Source: Thiovibrio frasassiensis
Lineage (GTDB): Bacteria; Desulfobacterota; Desulfobulbia; Desulfobulbales; Desulfurivibrionaceae
Length of the DNA stretch: 64,000 nucleotides
NCBI RefSeq assembly: GCF_029607905.1
Contig: NZ_JAPHEH010000001.1
Coordinates: 587,530 to 651,529 of the forward strand
Direction of reading: 5' to 3'
Part shown: positions 51,303 through 59,931 of the stretch, piece after piece
Position numbering within the stretch: position 1 is the stretch's first letter
Layout: every line of letters begins with the position of its first letter
The notes under the pieces: model-generated
What the model saw: only the letters and a program-made list of their open reading frames with translations
Databases searched by the model: none
What the model was told of the DNA's origin: nothing
Made by a program: the position numbers and the translations under genes

Positions 51303-51341
51303 AAGGATTTAGAGGTTTTCCTCTAAATCCTTTTTTTTTGC
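51303..51341 (+). terminator. strong terminator after tRNA-Arg
   Basis: Perfect 13-bp stem AAGGATTTAGAGG (51303-51315) / CCTCTAAATCCTT (51320-51332), TTTT loop, long T run. Confidence 0.95.
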
Positions 51342-51480
51342 TCCCCCGCTTCATCCTGCAGCCTAAAATTTTAACCCTGTCAAGCGACACAGACACAGGG
51401 GACTTCTCTTTGGTTCTTCATTTACCAGAACCACCACGGCCACAGGACAACATGCAGAGCATCACGAACGGACAACCCCT

Positions 51481-52182
51481 ATGGAACTTGGCAATAAAAC
51501 CGTTCGACCTGGCTTACACGGCACCCTTACAGATGAAGAGGGCAAAAAAATAATTCCCCCCGAGGGGTGGGGCTTCCTTCCTGCAGGCGATGCCGGAATC
51601 ACCAAGAAGGTAACCGCCCAGGGAATTTTCTGGCGAGTACGGACACAAATAGGCCGGCGCATCATCACCAAAGGTATCTGGGCACCGGCAGAAACGATAG
51701 CTCTGGCCAAGAAAGTGGTTGAGGAGGTCCGTTCAACGGCGGCACACAAAAACAAATTAGCCGGTGCCCGCCAACGCAGGGACAAGAAACAGGCCGAATA
51801 CGAAAAGGAGTTTTTCCTTGAAATCCGCTCCTTTCTCGCGTTCACCCCAAGACATCACGATTCGGAAAAAGAGATGGCGCTGGCTATTACCGCGCATGCG
51901 GTCCCTGTTGGCAGCGGAACGGTGGCGCGGACAACCACGATTCCCGTCGCAGAGCGGGCGGCAAAAGCGGTGCTCGCATGGATGCGGCATCAAACCACCG
52001 ATTATGAAGCCATGCGGATCCCTATAATAAAAGGAAAAAGACAGGAAATCAGAAGAATGCTGGCCGGTCGATCAGCAGAGTTGCTCAAGGCGTATCGAGA
52101 AGACCTCGAGCCCTCTCCTGCCTGCCCATTACAAAAAGCGCTGGAAAAAATCAAACCAACCACAGAGAACATTCCTTCATGA
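51481..52182 (+). CDS. DUF2293-domain protein
   Basis: 233 residues. The C-terminal 85 residues (VAERAAKAVLAWMRHQTTDY, IKGKRQEIRRMLAGRS) are the DUF2293 signature. The N-terminal half contains a WGFLPAGDAGITKKV segment and a charged helix. DUF2293 has no established function; its basic, Arg/Lys-rich motifs suggest nucleic-acid binding. The codon choice and A/T content look slightly different from neighbours, and it sits directly after tRNA-Arg, but no integrase is present. Overlaps the next gene by four bases (ATGA). Confidence 0.82.
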   Translation: MELGNKTVRPGLHGTLTDEEGKKIIPPEGWGFLPAGDAGITKKVTAQGIFWRVRTQIGRRIITKGIWAPAETIALAKKVVEEVRSTAAHKNKLAGARQRRDKKQAEYEKEFFLEIRSFLAFTPRHHDSEKEMALAITAHAVPVGSGTVARTTTIPVAERAAKAVLAWMRHQTTDYEAMRIPIIKGKRQEIRRMLAGRSAELLKAYREDLEPSPACPLQKALEKIKPTTENIPS

Positions 52183-52361
52183 AAAAGTCTCAATACATAG
52201 TTTCCCCCGCAACAAAATGGGAAAAGACCATCTGGGCCTGCGACAAGTGCAAGAAGAAGAACACCCAATTGATTCTCTTGGGGGAATGGAGATTGATAGA
52301 CAGGAGCATTGATTCCGAGCCCTGTGATTTGTGTACCTTACCAGAAGAGGATGTGGCGTGA
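52179..52361 (+). CDS. zinc-knuckle microprotein
   Basis: 60 residues with two CxxC pairs, ACDKCKK near residue 20 and EPCDLC near residue 49, likely binding one zinc. The ATG overlaps the DUF2293 stop (ATGA), a strong sign of coupled translation and possible functional pairing. Not recognised as a named family. Confidence 0.65.
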   Translation: MKKSQYIVSPATKWEKTIWACDKCKKKNTQLILLGEWRLIDRSIDSEPCDLCTLPEEDVA

Positions 52362-52576
52362 TCGAGCCTTTCCCGCCCAAAAGCAAGACAATTGGGAGTG
52401 GCAGAAACCGGCGAGAAAACAATTTCGAGCCAGCTGCCGCTACAAACCCATTTGCTTGCATCATCTTTACGGAATGCTGCTTGATTCTCGCCTAAGGAGC
52501 AGATACTCTACTTTCTTTTGATCCCCCAAAAGAGGGTTTGAGGCAGGCAACCATAAGAACCATTGTGAAGGGTGCC

Positions 52577-53956
52577 GTGGAAAAAAACGCAACGAAAAGC
52601 ACCACCATCCGCCATCTTCTCCGCGCCCTCCGTTCCAGAAACTACCGCCTCTTTATCGCCGGCCAAGGCATCTCCCTGGTCGGCACCTGGATGCAGCTGG
52701 TTGCCATGAGCTGGCTGGTGTATCGTTTGACCGGATCCGCCATGCTTTTGGGGGTTGTTGGTTTCGCCAGCCAGATTCCGACCATCTTCATCTCTCCTGT
52801 CGCCGGCGTACTCGCGGACCGCTGGAAACGACACCATCTTTTGCTCGTGACCCAATCCCTTGCCCTGTTGCAGGCGGCCTCCCTTGCCCTTATCGTGCTG
52901 AGCGGAACCGTGCAGGTCTGGCAGATCATCTTGCTGAGCCTGATCCTGGGGGTTGTCAATGCCTTCGACATCCCGATCCGCCAATCCTTTGTCGTCGAGA
53001 TGGTCGAACACCGGGAGGATCTGAGCAACGCCATTGCCCTCAACTCCTCCCTGGTCAATGGCGCCCGCCTTATCGGCCCGGCCATCGCCGGCATCCTCGT
53101 TGCCTCGGTGGGAGAAGGGATCTGTTTTGTCCTCAACGCCATCAGCTACCTGGCCGTCATTGTGGCCCTCGCCTCCATGCGTCTCCCTGCCGCACCTCCT
53201 CGTCCGCACCCCAGGCGCCATATCCTCCATGAACTGTCCGATGGTTTCCGGTACGCCTATACCTTTGCGCCGATCAGAAGCATTCTCCTCCTCCTGGCCC
53301 TGATCAGCCTCATGGGAATGCCTTATTCCGTGCTGGTCCCTGTCTTTGCCAAGGATATCCTGCATGGCAACGCCCACACCTTCGGCTTTCTCATGACCGC
53401 CGCCGGCAGCGGGGCCCTGCTCGGCACGCTGCATCTCGCCTCCCGGCACAGCGTTCTCGGACTTGACCGCCTGATTGTGCTGGCTACGATTTTTTTTGCG
53501 GTCGGCATCGCCACCTTTGCCCTGTCCAGCAACTTCACTCTCTCGCTGGCGGCACTGGCGGTGGCGGGATTTGGCGCCATGACCCTGGTCGCTTCCTGCA
53601 ACACGGTTCTGCAAACGATTCTGGAGGAAGACAAACGCGGCCGGGTAATGAGCTTTTTTACCATGGCGTTCATTGGGGTAGCGCCGTTTGGAAGTCTTGG
53701 CGCCGGATCAATGGCTGAGATTCTCGGACCCCGAAACACCCTGCTGCTCGGCAGCATCGGTTGCCTTGTCGGGGCGGCGGTTTTCACCCGCCACCTCCCG
53801 CAGATCCGGGAGAAAATACGGCCGATTTATCTCCGCATGGGAATTATCCAGGAGGTTGCCACCGGGATGGCGACGGCGACAGAACAACCGCCATTGCCGG
53901 GAGATGACGGAGGCCAAGAAGGCCGCCTTGAAACAAGAGGGAAAGACGTATACTGA
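52577..53956 (+). CDS. MFS exporter of the EntS (MFS_3) type
   Basis: About 459 residues with twelve predicted membrane helices. The N-terminal ALRSRNYRLFIAGQGISLVGTW and the loop GVLADRWKRH are typical of the enterobactin-exporter-like MFS_3 family; the substrate is unknown. The start is uncertain: GTG at 52577 is preceded by GAAGGG, while a TTG at 52538 would add 13 residues. The C-terminal tail after YLRMGI is longer than usual and hydrophilic. Confidence 0.85.
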   Translation: MEKNATKSTTIRHLLRALRSRNYRLFIAGQGISLVGTWMQLVAMSWLVYRLTGSAMLLGVVGFASQIPTIFISPVAGVLADRWKRHHLLLVTQSLALLQAASLALIVLSGTVQVWQIILLSLILGVVNAFDIPIRQSFVVEMVEHREDLSNAIALNSSLVNGARLIGPAIAGILVASVGEGICFVLNAISYLAVIVALASMRLPAAPPRPHPRRHILHELSDGFRYAYTFAPIRSILLLLALISLMGMPYSVLVPVFAKDILHGNAHTFGFLMTAAGSGALLGTLHLASRHSVLGLDRLIVLATIFFAVGIATFALSSNFTLSLAALAVAGFGAMTLVASCNTVLQTILEEDKRGRVMSFFTMAFIGVAPFGSLGAGSMAEILGPRNTLLLGSIGCLVGAAVFTRHLPQIREKIRPIYLRMGIIQEVATGMATATEQPPLPGDDGGQEGRLETRGKDVY

Positions 53957-54178
53957 AAGCATATTACAGATCCGCAACACGCTCGGGAGATTATATTTTC
54001 GTTCTTTTCGTCCAGTGGCACCTTGGCGGATGACCTGTTTTTGTTCGCCTCGTTCGGTTTTGTCGTGGTGTGTTCCATCATTTTTTTTGCCTTACGACAT
54101 CTGCACTTGCCCGCCTGCACTATTGGACGAACACGATTGATGCCCTCTTCTGGTGTTCGCTTACCATACTGGTCTTAG
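53904..54178 (+). other. possible frameshifted small membrane-protein gene downstream of the MFS exporter
   Basis: The frame from ATG 53904 starts as a plausible charged helix (MTEAKKAALKQEGKTYTESI, LGRLYF) but after about 54000 turns into an unlikely sequence. The neighbouring frame there reads a convincing membrane helix (LFLFASFGFVVVCSIIFFAL) and ends at 54178. A single frameshift near 53995 would join them. The first part overlaps the MFS 3' end in another frame, so this is speculative. Confidence 0.25.
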
Positions 54179-54212
54179 CGGGCTCCCATGGTCGTTTATT
54201 CATTTCTGTAGC

Positions 54213-54238
54213 GGGCAACCCCGTTTCAAAAGGGGTTG
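54213..54238. other. inverted repeat downstream of the 58-aa gene
   Basis: GCAACCCC / GGGGTTGC, 8-bp stem. It lies beyond the 3' end of the minus-strand microprotein and may help end its transcript, though no T tract follows. Confidence 0.4.
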
Positions 54239-54301
54239 CACCTGACCCAAAGGCACAGATCTCACCCACCCTTAGGGGTTTCGGGCCTAATGCTTTTCAA
54301 T

Positions 54302-54478
54302 TCAATGGGCCGTCCGGTTCTTCAAGAGCTTCCCGTCCTGCATCTTCGGGGCTTGAGTCAGGCTGGTCCGAGGGAACTTGTTATCGCCGGCAAATTCTCT
54401 CGCCAACTCGGGTTCATTTGCCTCGGCAAAAGTAACTGCCGCCATCAGCCGGTCAACATAGGTCAGAATGGTCTTCAT
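54302..54478 (-). CDS. conserved-looking 58-residue microprotein
   Basis: An excellent ribosome binding site (AAGGAG, then 7 bases) precedes the ATG at 54478. The N-terminus MKTILTYVDRLMAAVTFAEA, followed by NEPELAREFAGD, resembles small uncharacterised proteins I recall from sulfate reducers with a DxxMAAVTFAEA motif. Helical, no signal peptide, function unknown. The frame continues to 54580 but the internal Shine-Dalgarno marks the real start. Confidence 0.65.
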   Translation of the reverse strand: MKTILTYVDRLMAAVTFAEANEPELAREFAGDNKFPRTSLTQAPKMQDGKLLKNRTAH

Positions 54479-54948
54479 GACGCTTCTCCTTAGGTTTTTG
54501 ATCTCTTGCCTGAAACACGGGAATTGTTCATCCACTGTCTCTTTCATTGAGCAACAAGCGTGCCACTCAACCAAAATCACATTTTGCCTTGTAATCTCGA
54601 CAGGTTATTGCTGTTTTATTCCCATTGGGCAGATATTTCATTTTTGCAACACGACTCCGACAAAAAACAACAAAACCTTGTAATATCAGCGATAAACGGA
54701 GTGCTACACTATGAAAATTTATGTTGCCAAATGCAACTTTCCCAACACCACCGCTTGCTTTTGGCGAACCGAATACAATTCGGATGTCCGTTACTCCACG
54801 GTTACTGCCTGCAATGCGACTAGGCGTTGAATTTCTTGACTTTTAATAGGATATCGAGAAGGATATGATACTAATTCCTAAAGATAAAATGAACCGCAGG
54901 ATACTTGATGAAAACGACTAAGAGCGCATCCTGCCTGGAGGACGTGGT
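54479..54948. other. 470-base A/T-rich intergenic region
   Basis: Visibly richer in A/T than its surroundings. No gene is supported. It contains an 18-codon reading frame at 54865-54921 (ATG preceded by AGAAGG, spacing too short) that ends 27 bases before the TTG of the response-regulator gene and could be a leader peptide. No sure promoter was recognised. Confidence 0.4.
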
Positions 54949-56118
54949 TTGAGCCACAAAAAACACACCTTCCTGGTGGTGGAAGACAACCTTTCCACCC
55001 TCACCATGCTCGTCAACATGTTGCACAATCTTGGCTACAAAAGCGTCCTCACCGCCAGAAACGGTAGGGAGGCTTGGGAAACAATCCAATCCTCCCTACC
55101 CAAGGTGCAAATCGTTCTCTCGGACATGCTCATGCCGGAAGAGGATGGGCTGCAACTGCTCCAGCGCATCAGGAATTCGGAAGAATACTGGCACCTGCCC
55201 TTCATCATGGTCACCTGCGTCGATGACATGAACCGGATCATGTCCGTGACCGAAGAGCACATCGACGCCTATCTGGTCAAACCCGTCACCGAATCACTCC
55301 TCCGGCAAAAAATCTACTCGGCTATTAAAAAGGCATACGATCCCGATCCGTACCACCGCGCCCTGTTCAATGGCAAAAAAAGCCTGCGCCAGGGAGAGCT
55401 CGAGAACGCCATCCAATCCCTGGAAGAAGCCCGAGACCTGCAACCGGGACAGTCCGCCACCTATTTTCATCTTGCTCAGGCAATGGAAAAAGCCGGCAAG
55501 ATGGACGAGGCCGAGACGAACTACAAGCTCTGCAAAGACTCCAGCAACGACCTCTATGTCAGGTCCCTGGACGGGCTGGCCCGGATCTACCGCCACAAGG
55601 GCGATCACGTCAATGCCCTGGAGGTCCTCAGACAAGCGATCGAGATCTCTCCCAACGCCCCGGATCGGCATATGGATCTTTCCGGGCAACTCAAGGCCGT
55701 GGGCAACACCGGAGAAGCAAAAGCCTCCCTGGCCACGGCGCTGAAACTTGCCAGAAAGACGGCAAACCTGCCCCACAGGTATATTGAAGCCTGCCTGGAC
55801 CTCGGCATGGACGCAGAGGCGGAGAAGATCATGCAGCGAAGCATGGGCGGGGACATGGAGGACATTGTCCTTTTAAACCAGATGGGCATTGTCTGCAGAC
55901 GGCGCAAGGAGTACGAACGGGCCCAAAAATACTACACCCGGGCCTTGAAGATCGCCCCTGATGACGAATCCCTCAACTACAACTATGCGGTACTGCTCGT
56001 CGACCTGAAAGAGTATAAGAACGCCCGCAACTATCTCTACCATGTACTTCGGCAAAATCCGGAATCCGAAAACGCGCTCTCCCTCATTATCACACTGGAT
56101 AAGCGCGAAGCGTACTAA
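54949..56118 (+). CDS. response regulator with C-terminal TPR repeats
   Basis: 389 residues. The receiver domain (1-125) has the acidic pair ED at 12-13, phospho-acceptor Asp in VLSDMLMP, Thr in MVTC and Lys in LVKPV. The rest is TPR solenoid (ENAIQSLEEARDLQPGQSAT, EYERAQKYYTRALKIAPDDE). There is no DNA-binding or enzymatic output domain, so output is probably by protein contact. The start appears to be TTG at 54949 with GGAGG seven bases upstream. No histidine kinase is adjacent. Confidence 0.9.
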   Translation: MSHKKHTFLVVEDNLSTLTMLVNMLHNLGYKSVLTARNGREAWETIQSSLPKVQIVLSDMLMPEEDGLQLLQRIRNSEEYWHLPFIMVTCVDDMNRIMSVTEEHIDAYLVKPVTESLLRQKIYSAIKKAYDPDPYHRALFNGKKSLRQGELENAIQSLEEARDLQPGQSATYFHLAQAMEKAGKMDEAETNYKLCKDSSNDLYVRSLDGLARIYRHKGDHVNALEVLRQAIEISPNAPDRHMDLSGQLKAVGNTGEAKASLATALKLARKTANLPHRYIEACLDLGMDAEAEKIMQRSMGGDMEDIVLLNQMGIVCRRRKEYERAQKYYTRALKIAPDDESLNYNYAVLLVDLKEYKNARNYLYHVLRQNPESENALSLIITLDKREAY

Positions 56119-56272
56119 ACACCAATCAGCCGCCAATACACGTCCAGACCTCAATTTTCTCCGCCACACCCGGAATTATTCCGTACAGCCACACCGTTCC
56201 CGCAAAGCATTATCCGCAAAAATACACCCTTCCGGGAACTGCTGCCCCAACGCCCCCCGTATTTTTTCCGTA

Positions 56273-56302
56273 TTGACTCGACTCCCGGGCCTTGGTTATG
56301 GT
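56273..56302 (+). promoter_or_regulatory. predicted promoter of the PAS-zinc gene
   Basis: TTGACT (56273-56278), 18-base spacer, TATGGT (56297-56302), about 115 bases upstream of the ATG at 56416. The rest of the gap 56119-56415 shows nothing else. Confidence 0.4.
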
Positions 56303-56415
56303 GCGCCTAACTTAAGATTTCTTCGATATTATTTCGCCCGGCAGCCTCCGCCGATACTATAAAAAAAATTTGGCGACAGGTGCCGGAGAATCGCCGGACA
56401 GCCAAAGAGCCTTTT

Positions 56416-57096
56416 ATGAAAAAAAACGCCTCCGAAGAAATCAAAAAGCAGCCCTCCGCCACGGATGAGGTCCTCTTCTACAAAAAAAAGGCCGAGGCCC
56501 TACGCAAAAGCGAGCAACGCTACAGGGATATTTTTGAGCAGGCCAATGATCTTATCCATTCGGTGAATACGGAAGGCAACATTCTCTACGCAAATAAACT
56601 CTGGCGCGAGACCCTTGGATATTCAGAGACAGAAATAAAAAGCATGAAAATTTTTGACATTGTGGACGCCAGCTGCCAGGCAAAATGTGAATCGATTTTT
56701 AGCTGTCTCATGAAAGGCCACCAGTGTGAGCCAACGGAAACAATATTTAACGCAAAAGATGGGCGAAAATATGTCGTGGAAGGGCGCTGCAGCCCTAAAC
56801 TCGAAGACGGAAAACCGGTGGAACTTCTCGGCATTTTCCGCGATATTACTGCACGCAAACTCCTTGAAAATAAAAAAGAATCCCTTATCGCCGAGCTCAC
56901 GGACGCACTTTCCAAGGTAAAAGCCCTGGAAGGGATCCTGCCCATCTGTGCCTCCTGCAAGATGATCCGCGATGAAAACGGCGACTGGCATCAAATTGAA
57001 TCCTATATCCGGGCTCGCTCCCTCGCGGAGTTCACCCATGGGATCTGCCCGGACTGCATTAAAAAATGCTATCCTGATTTTAGTATCAGCGAGTGA
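56416..57096 (+). CDS. PAS-domain protein with C-terminal zinc-finger module
   Basis: 226 residues: a short coiled N-terminus, a PAS domain (about 35-155; YRDIFEQANDLIHSVNTEGN, LGIFRDITARK), a helix, and a C-terminal CxxC module (PICASCKMIRDENGDWHQIE, then THGICPDC). Such PAS-zinc proteins are frequent in delta-proteobacteria, often as stand-alone sensors. The zinc module matches the microprotein at 39081-39263. The ATG at 56416 was chosen; a GTG at 56380 would add 12 residues. Confidence 0.85.
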   Translation: MKKNASEEIKKQPSATDEVLFYKKKAEALRKSEQRYRDIFEQANDLIHSVNTEGNILYANKLWRETLGYSETEIKSMKIFDIVDASCQAKCESIFSCLMKGHQCEPTETIFNAKDGRKYVVEGRCSPKLEDGKPVELLGIFRDITARKLLENKKESLIAELTDALSKVKALEGILPICASCKMIRDENGDWHQIESYIRARSLAEFTHGICPDCIKKCYPDFSISE

Positions 57097-57329
57097 AAAT
57101 ACCCCCTCGCCGAGAAGATCCGACATTCTGCCGCTCAACCTCTCTCTTCCATTCCGGACGGTTTTGTAATAATATTGGAGGGTATTCTTCCCTGAATCAC
57201 TTTAACAATAAAGTCCCACAGTCCCGGGGAGAGGACAGACAAAAACAGAACGTTATCCTCACAATAATGCCAAAATAAACCGAGGCCGGATTTGCCCACA
57301 GAGCGACCGTGTTTCTTGGAAGGACAACC

Positions 57330-57551
57330 ATGCATTGCTGGGATTTTCACAACTGCGGAGAAAAGAAAAAAAACTGCCCGGCCTTTCCTGTTTCAGGGAA
57401 GAACTGCGCCTTGCTGGCCGGCACCATCGGCTCAGGCCAACCCCTGTTCACCTTTGCCCAGAAGAGCGAACGGTGCCTGCGCTGTGCCTTCTTCCACAGC
57501 GAACATTACGCCGAGGAGTTTGAGGGCGCCCTTGAGCATGAACCGTTTTAA
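57330..57551 (+). CDS. two-CW-domain-like Cys-rich protein
   Basis: 73 residues with MHCWDFHNCGEKKKNCPAF at the N-terminus, NCALLAGT in the middle and CLRCAFFHSEHY near the end, matching the small CW-type cysteine proteins of Desulfobacterota. GGAAGG seven bases upstream supports the ATG at 57330. Likely metal-binding; function unknown. Confidence 0.75.
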   Translation: MHCWDFHNCGEKKKNCPAFPVSGKNCALLAGTIGSGQPLFTFAQKSERCLRCAFFHSEHYAEEFEGALEHEPF

Positions 57552-57771
57552 CACTAAAGCATCTTTGTTTTTTCATGGGGTTATGGGCTCTTCCATACCC
57601 AATTTTTTTGCAAAAAACTTCCTCCCTCAACGCGAATATTGAAAAAAACGGGCAAATTCAGGCAAATAGGGTTATCATAGCGTCCATTGTGCCACTTTAG
57701 CAGAGGATCAGCTCCTCAGACAACCGCACACACTGCCTCTCCAGCCCTTTAAAAACCAGGAGATTTTTTTC

Positions 57772-58326
57772 ATGCGCCTTCCCTTCAGCCGACGCTCGTT
57801 CCTTAAGGCCTCGCTCCTGACGACCCTTGCCTTCCTCCACCCCGGGACAACACAGGCCAGTTTTTTGCCAAAAAAGCAGCCCTCGGGCAGACTGAATCTC
57901 TACAACATCCATACCGGTGAAAAACTCAACACCACCTATCGCGACCCGGATGGCACCTATAATCCGCAAGCGATCAACGAACTGAACCGGCTGTTGCGCT
58001 GCCACCATACAAACGAGCAGCACCCCATCGATCTCCAGACCCTGGATTTTCTCGATCAGGTAAACACCCAGCTGGGCAGCACCAACGAGATCCATGTGAT
58101 CTCCGGCTTCCGTTCGCCGAAATACAACGACTACCTCATCAGCAAGGGGCACAAGGTGGCAAAGCACAGCCTGCACTTGGAAGGACGCGCCATCGACATC
58201 CGCATCCCGGGCACCGCCCTGTCCACGCTCCAGCGTACCGCACTCTCGTTCCGCCTTGGCGGGGTCGGCTATTACCCAAGCGAGGATTTCGTCCATATCG
58301 ATTCAGGATCCTTCCGCACTTGGTAA
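57772..58326 (+). CDS. Tat-exported DUF882/MepK-like murein peptidase
   Basis: 184 residues. Twin-arginine signal peptide (SRRSFLKASLLTTLAFLHPG), then a peptidase M15-like DUF882 domain: ISGFRSPKYN, zinc ligands His and Asp in KHSLHLEGRAIDIRI and His in DFVHID. E. coli MepK of this family cuts LD-cross-links. GGAG precedes the ATG. It overlaps the L,D-transpeptidase gene by seven bases, so the window pairs a cross-link maker with a possible cross-link cutter. Confidence 0.92.
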   Translation: MRLPFSRRSFLKASLLTTLAFLHPGTTQASFLPKKQPSGRLNLYNIHTGEKLNTTYRDPDGTYNPQAINELNRLLRCHHTNEQHPIDLQTLDFLDQVNTQLGSTNEIHVISGFRSPKYNDYLISKGHKVAKHSLHLEGRAIDIRIPGTALSTLQRTALSFRLGGVGYYPSEDFVHIDSGSFRTW

Positions 58327-59513
58327 GCCAACCCAAAAAAGCATCTGCCCCCAGCGCCCTTGCCCTGAGCCTCTGCCGCTTTTTCTGCTTGGCGCTGGTG
58401 GTTATTGCCCTGTTTGCCGCTCCCGCACTGGCGGCAACGGAAGCTTCCCCGCCATTGGGAGAGCTCTGCCTGCTCCCGGCGCTGGAGAAGTCCCTGGCCC
58501 AGTATCGCCATCTTGCCGAGCAGGGCGGCTGGGTCCAGGTTCCTGGTGGTCCCAGCCTGCACGAAGGGGAGAAAAACGAACGCATCCCTGTGCTGAAAAA
58601 ACGGTTGCTCACCAGCGGAGACCTGACTGCGACCACAACTCAGGAAGATCTCTTCGACCCCCTCCTCACGGTGGCGGTGCAGAGATTCCAGACCCGGCAC
58701 GGCCTCACCGCCGACGGGGTTGTCGGCCCGAAAACCCTGGCCGAACTCAATGTCCCCATCAGCGAACGGATCCTGCAACTCGCCGCAAGCCTGGAGCGCT
58801 GTCAGCCGCTGCCGCAACTGCTCGAACCCCGCCATATCCTGGTAAACATCGCCGACTTCACCCTCAAGCTGTTCGAGGATGGCAAGCCCGTCCTCTCCAT
58901 GCCCGTGATTGTCGGGAAAACCTACCGGCAAACCCCGGTGTTTTCCGGGCGCATCGCCACTCTGGTGCTCAATCCGAGTTGGGAGGTGCCGCACTCCATC
59001 GCCACCAAGGATCTGCTGCCGAAAATCAAAAAAAACCCGGCCTCTCTTGCAAAATTACACCTACGGGTTTTCCGCGACTGGAAGGGAACCACAGCCATTG
59101 ACCCGGCCACCATCGACTGGACAAACCTTTCTGTAGCGCACTTTCCTTACAGGCTGAGCCAGGCCCCGGGCCCGGACAACGCGCTCGGCCAGGTAAAGTT
59201 CCTCTTTCCCAACCCCTACGATGTCTACCTGCACGATACCCCGGCCCGCGAGCTCTTCCAGAAAGACGCCCGCACCTTCAGCTCCGGCTGCATCCGCCTG
59301 CACAGGCCGCTGGAGCTGGCGGTGTACCTCCTCAAAGGCACCCAGCTTGGCTCCATGGATTCCCTCACCGCGGCCATCGCCCGGGAAAAAACGCAGTACA
59401 TCACCATCCCCGCACCCATCCCCGTCCATATCGTCTACATGACCGCCTGGGTCGATCCTGAAGGCACGGTTCAGTTCCGGCCCGACATCTACCATCGGAA
59501 TCCGGTTCTTTAA
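58320..59513 (+). CDS. L,D-transpeptidase (YcbB/LdtD-like)
   Basis: 397 residues: N-terminal signal/anchor (FFCLALVVIALFAAPALA), a peptidoglycan-binding domain (LLTVAVQRFQTRHGLTADG), then the YkuD catalytic domain with HDTPARELF and the nucleophile Cys in SSGCIRLHRP. Forms 3-3 (LD) cross-links in the periplasm. The start seems to be TTG at 58320, inside the last codons of the DUF882 gene; no ATG fits the signal peptide. Shorter than E. coli LdtD (615). Confidence 0.9.
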   Translation: MVSQPKKASAPSALALSLCRFFCLALVVIALFAAPALAATEASPPLGELCLLPALEKSLAQYRHLAEQGGWVQVPGGPSLHEGEKNERIPVLKKRLLTSGDLTATTTQEDLFDPLLTVAVQRFQTRHGLTADGVVGPKTLAELNVPISERILQLAASLERCQPLPQLLEPRHILVNIADFTLKLFEDGKPVLSMPVIVGKTYRQTPVFSGRIATLVLNPSWEVPHSIATKDLLPKIKKNPASLAKLHLRVFRDWKGTTAIDPATIDWTNLSVAHFPYRLSQAPGPDNALGQVKFLFPNPYDVYLHDTPARELFQKDARTFSSGCIRLHRPLELAVYLLKGTQLGSMDSLTAAIAREKTQYITIPAPIPVHIVYMTAWVDPEGTVQFRPDIYHRNPVL

Positions 59514-59568
59514 CAGGGTTTTCCACAAAGGGTACACAAAGAAGAGAGGCTGGGCCCGCTTGCGATGC

Positions 59569-59931
59569 TCAGCCCCTGCTTGAGATGACGATCCCCAGCA
59601 CGATGAGGAACAAGCCGACAACCTTGTACAGGGTGACCTGTTCGCTGAGCAGGATGGCGGAGGCGAGAAAGACCAGGACAAAGTTGAGTCCCATGAACGG
59701 ATAGGCATAGCTGAGGTCGAAGGCGGTCATGGCGGCCATCCAGCAGAGCGAGGCCAAAAAAGCCGCGACAAAGCCGCTCATGATGAAGGGATCGAAGAAC
59801 AGCTTGAGGAGAAAAATCAGCTTGGGGAGCATCTCAGCGGGCAGAGCCCCGTGGAAGGGGATCCGCCACTTGATCACCAGCTGGCCGTACACGGTAAAAA
59901 GTATCGTCCCAAAGATATAGAGATGTGCCAT
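59569..59931 (-). CDS. small EamA/SMR-like membrane transporter
   Basis: 120 residues with four membrane helices (LYIFGTILFTVYGQLVIKW, FVAAFLASLCWMAAMTAF, PFMGLNFVLVFLASAILLS, VVGLFLIVLGIVIS). Similar in size and pattern to ArnE/ArnF-type lipid-linked sugar flippase subunits. The ATG at 59931 overlaps the wecE stop as TGATG, so translation is coupled. As the last gene of a sugar-modification operon it may flip an undecaprenyl-linked amino sugar; that is inference. Confidence 0.8.
   Translation of the reverse strand: MAHLYIFGTILFTVYGQLVIKWRIPFHGALPAEMLPKLIFLLKLFFDPFIMSGFVAAFLASLCWMAAMTAFDLSYAYPFMGLNFVLVFLASAILLSEQVTLYKVVGLFLIVLGIVISSRG

Noticed and set aside
51218-54948. Integrated mobile island at tRNA-Arg
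   Set aside because: No integrase, transposase or duplicated tRNA end was seen; only position and slightly different composition hint at it.
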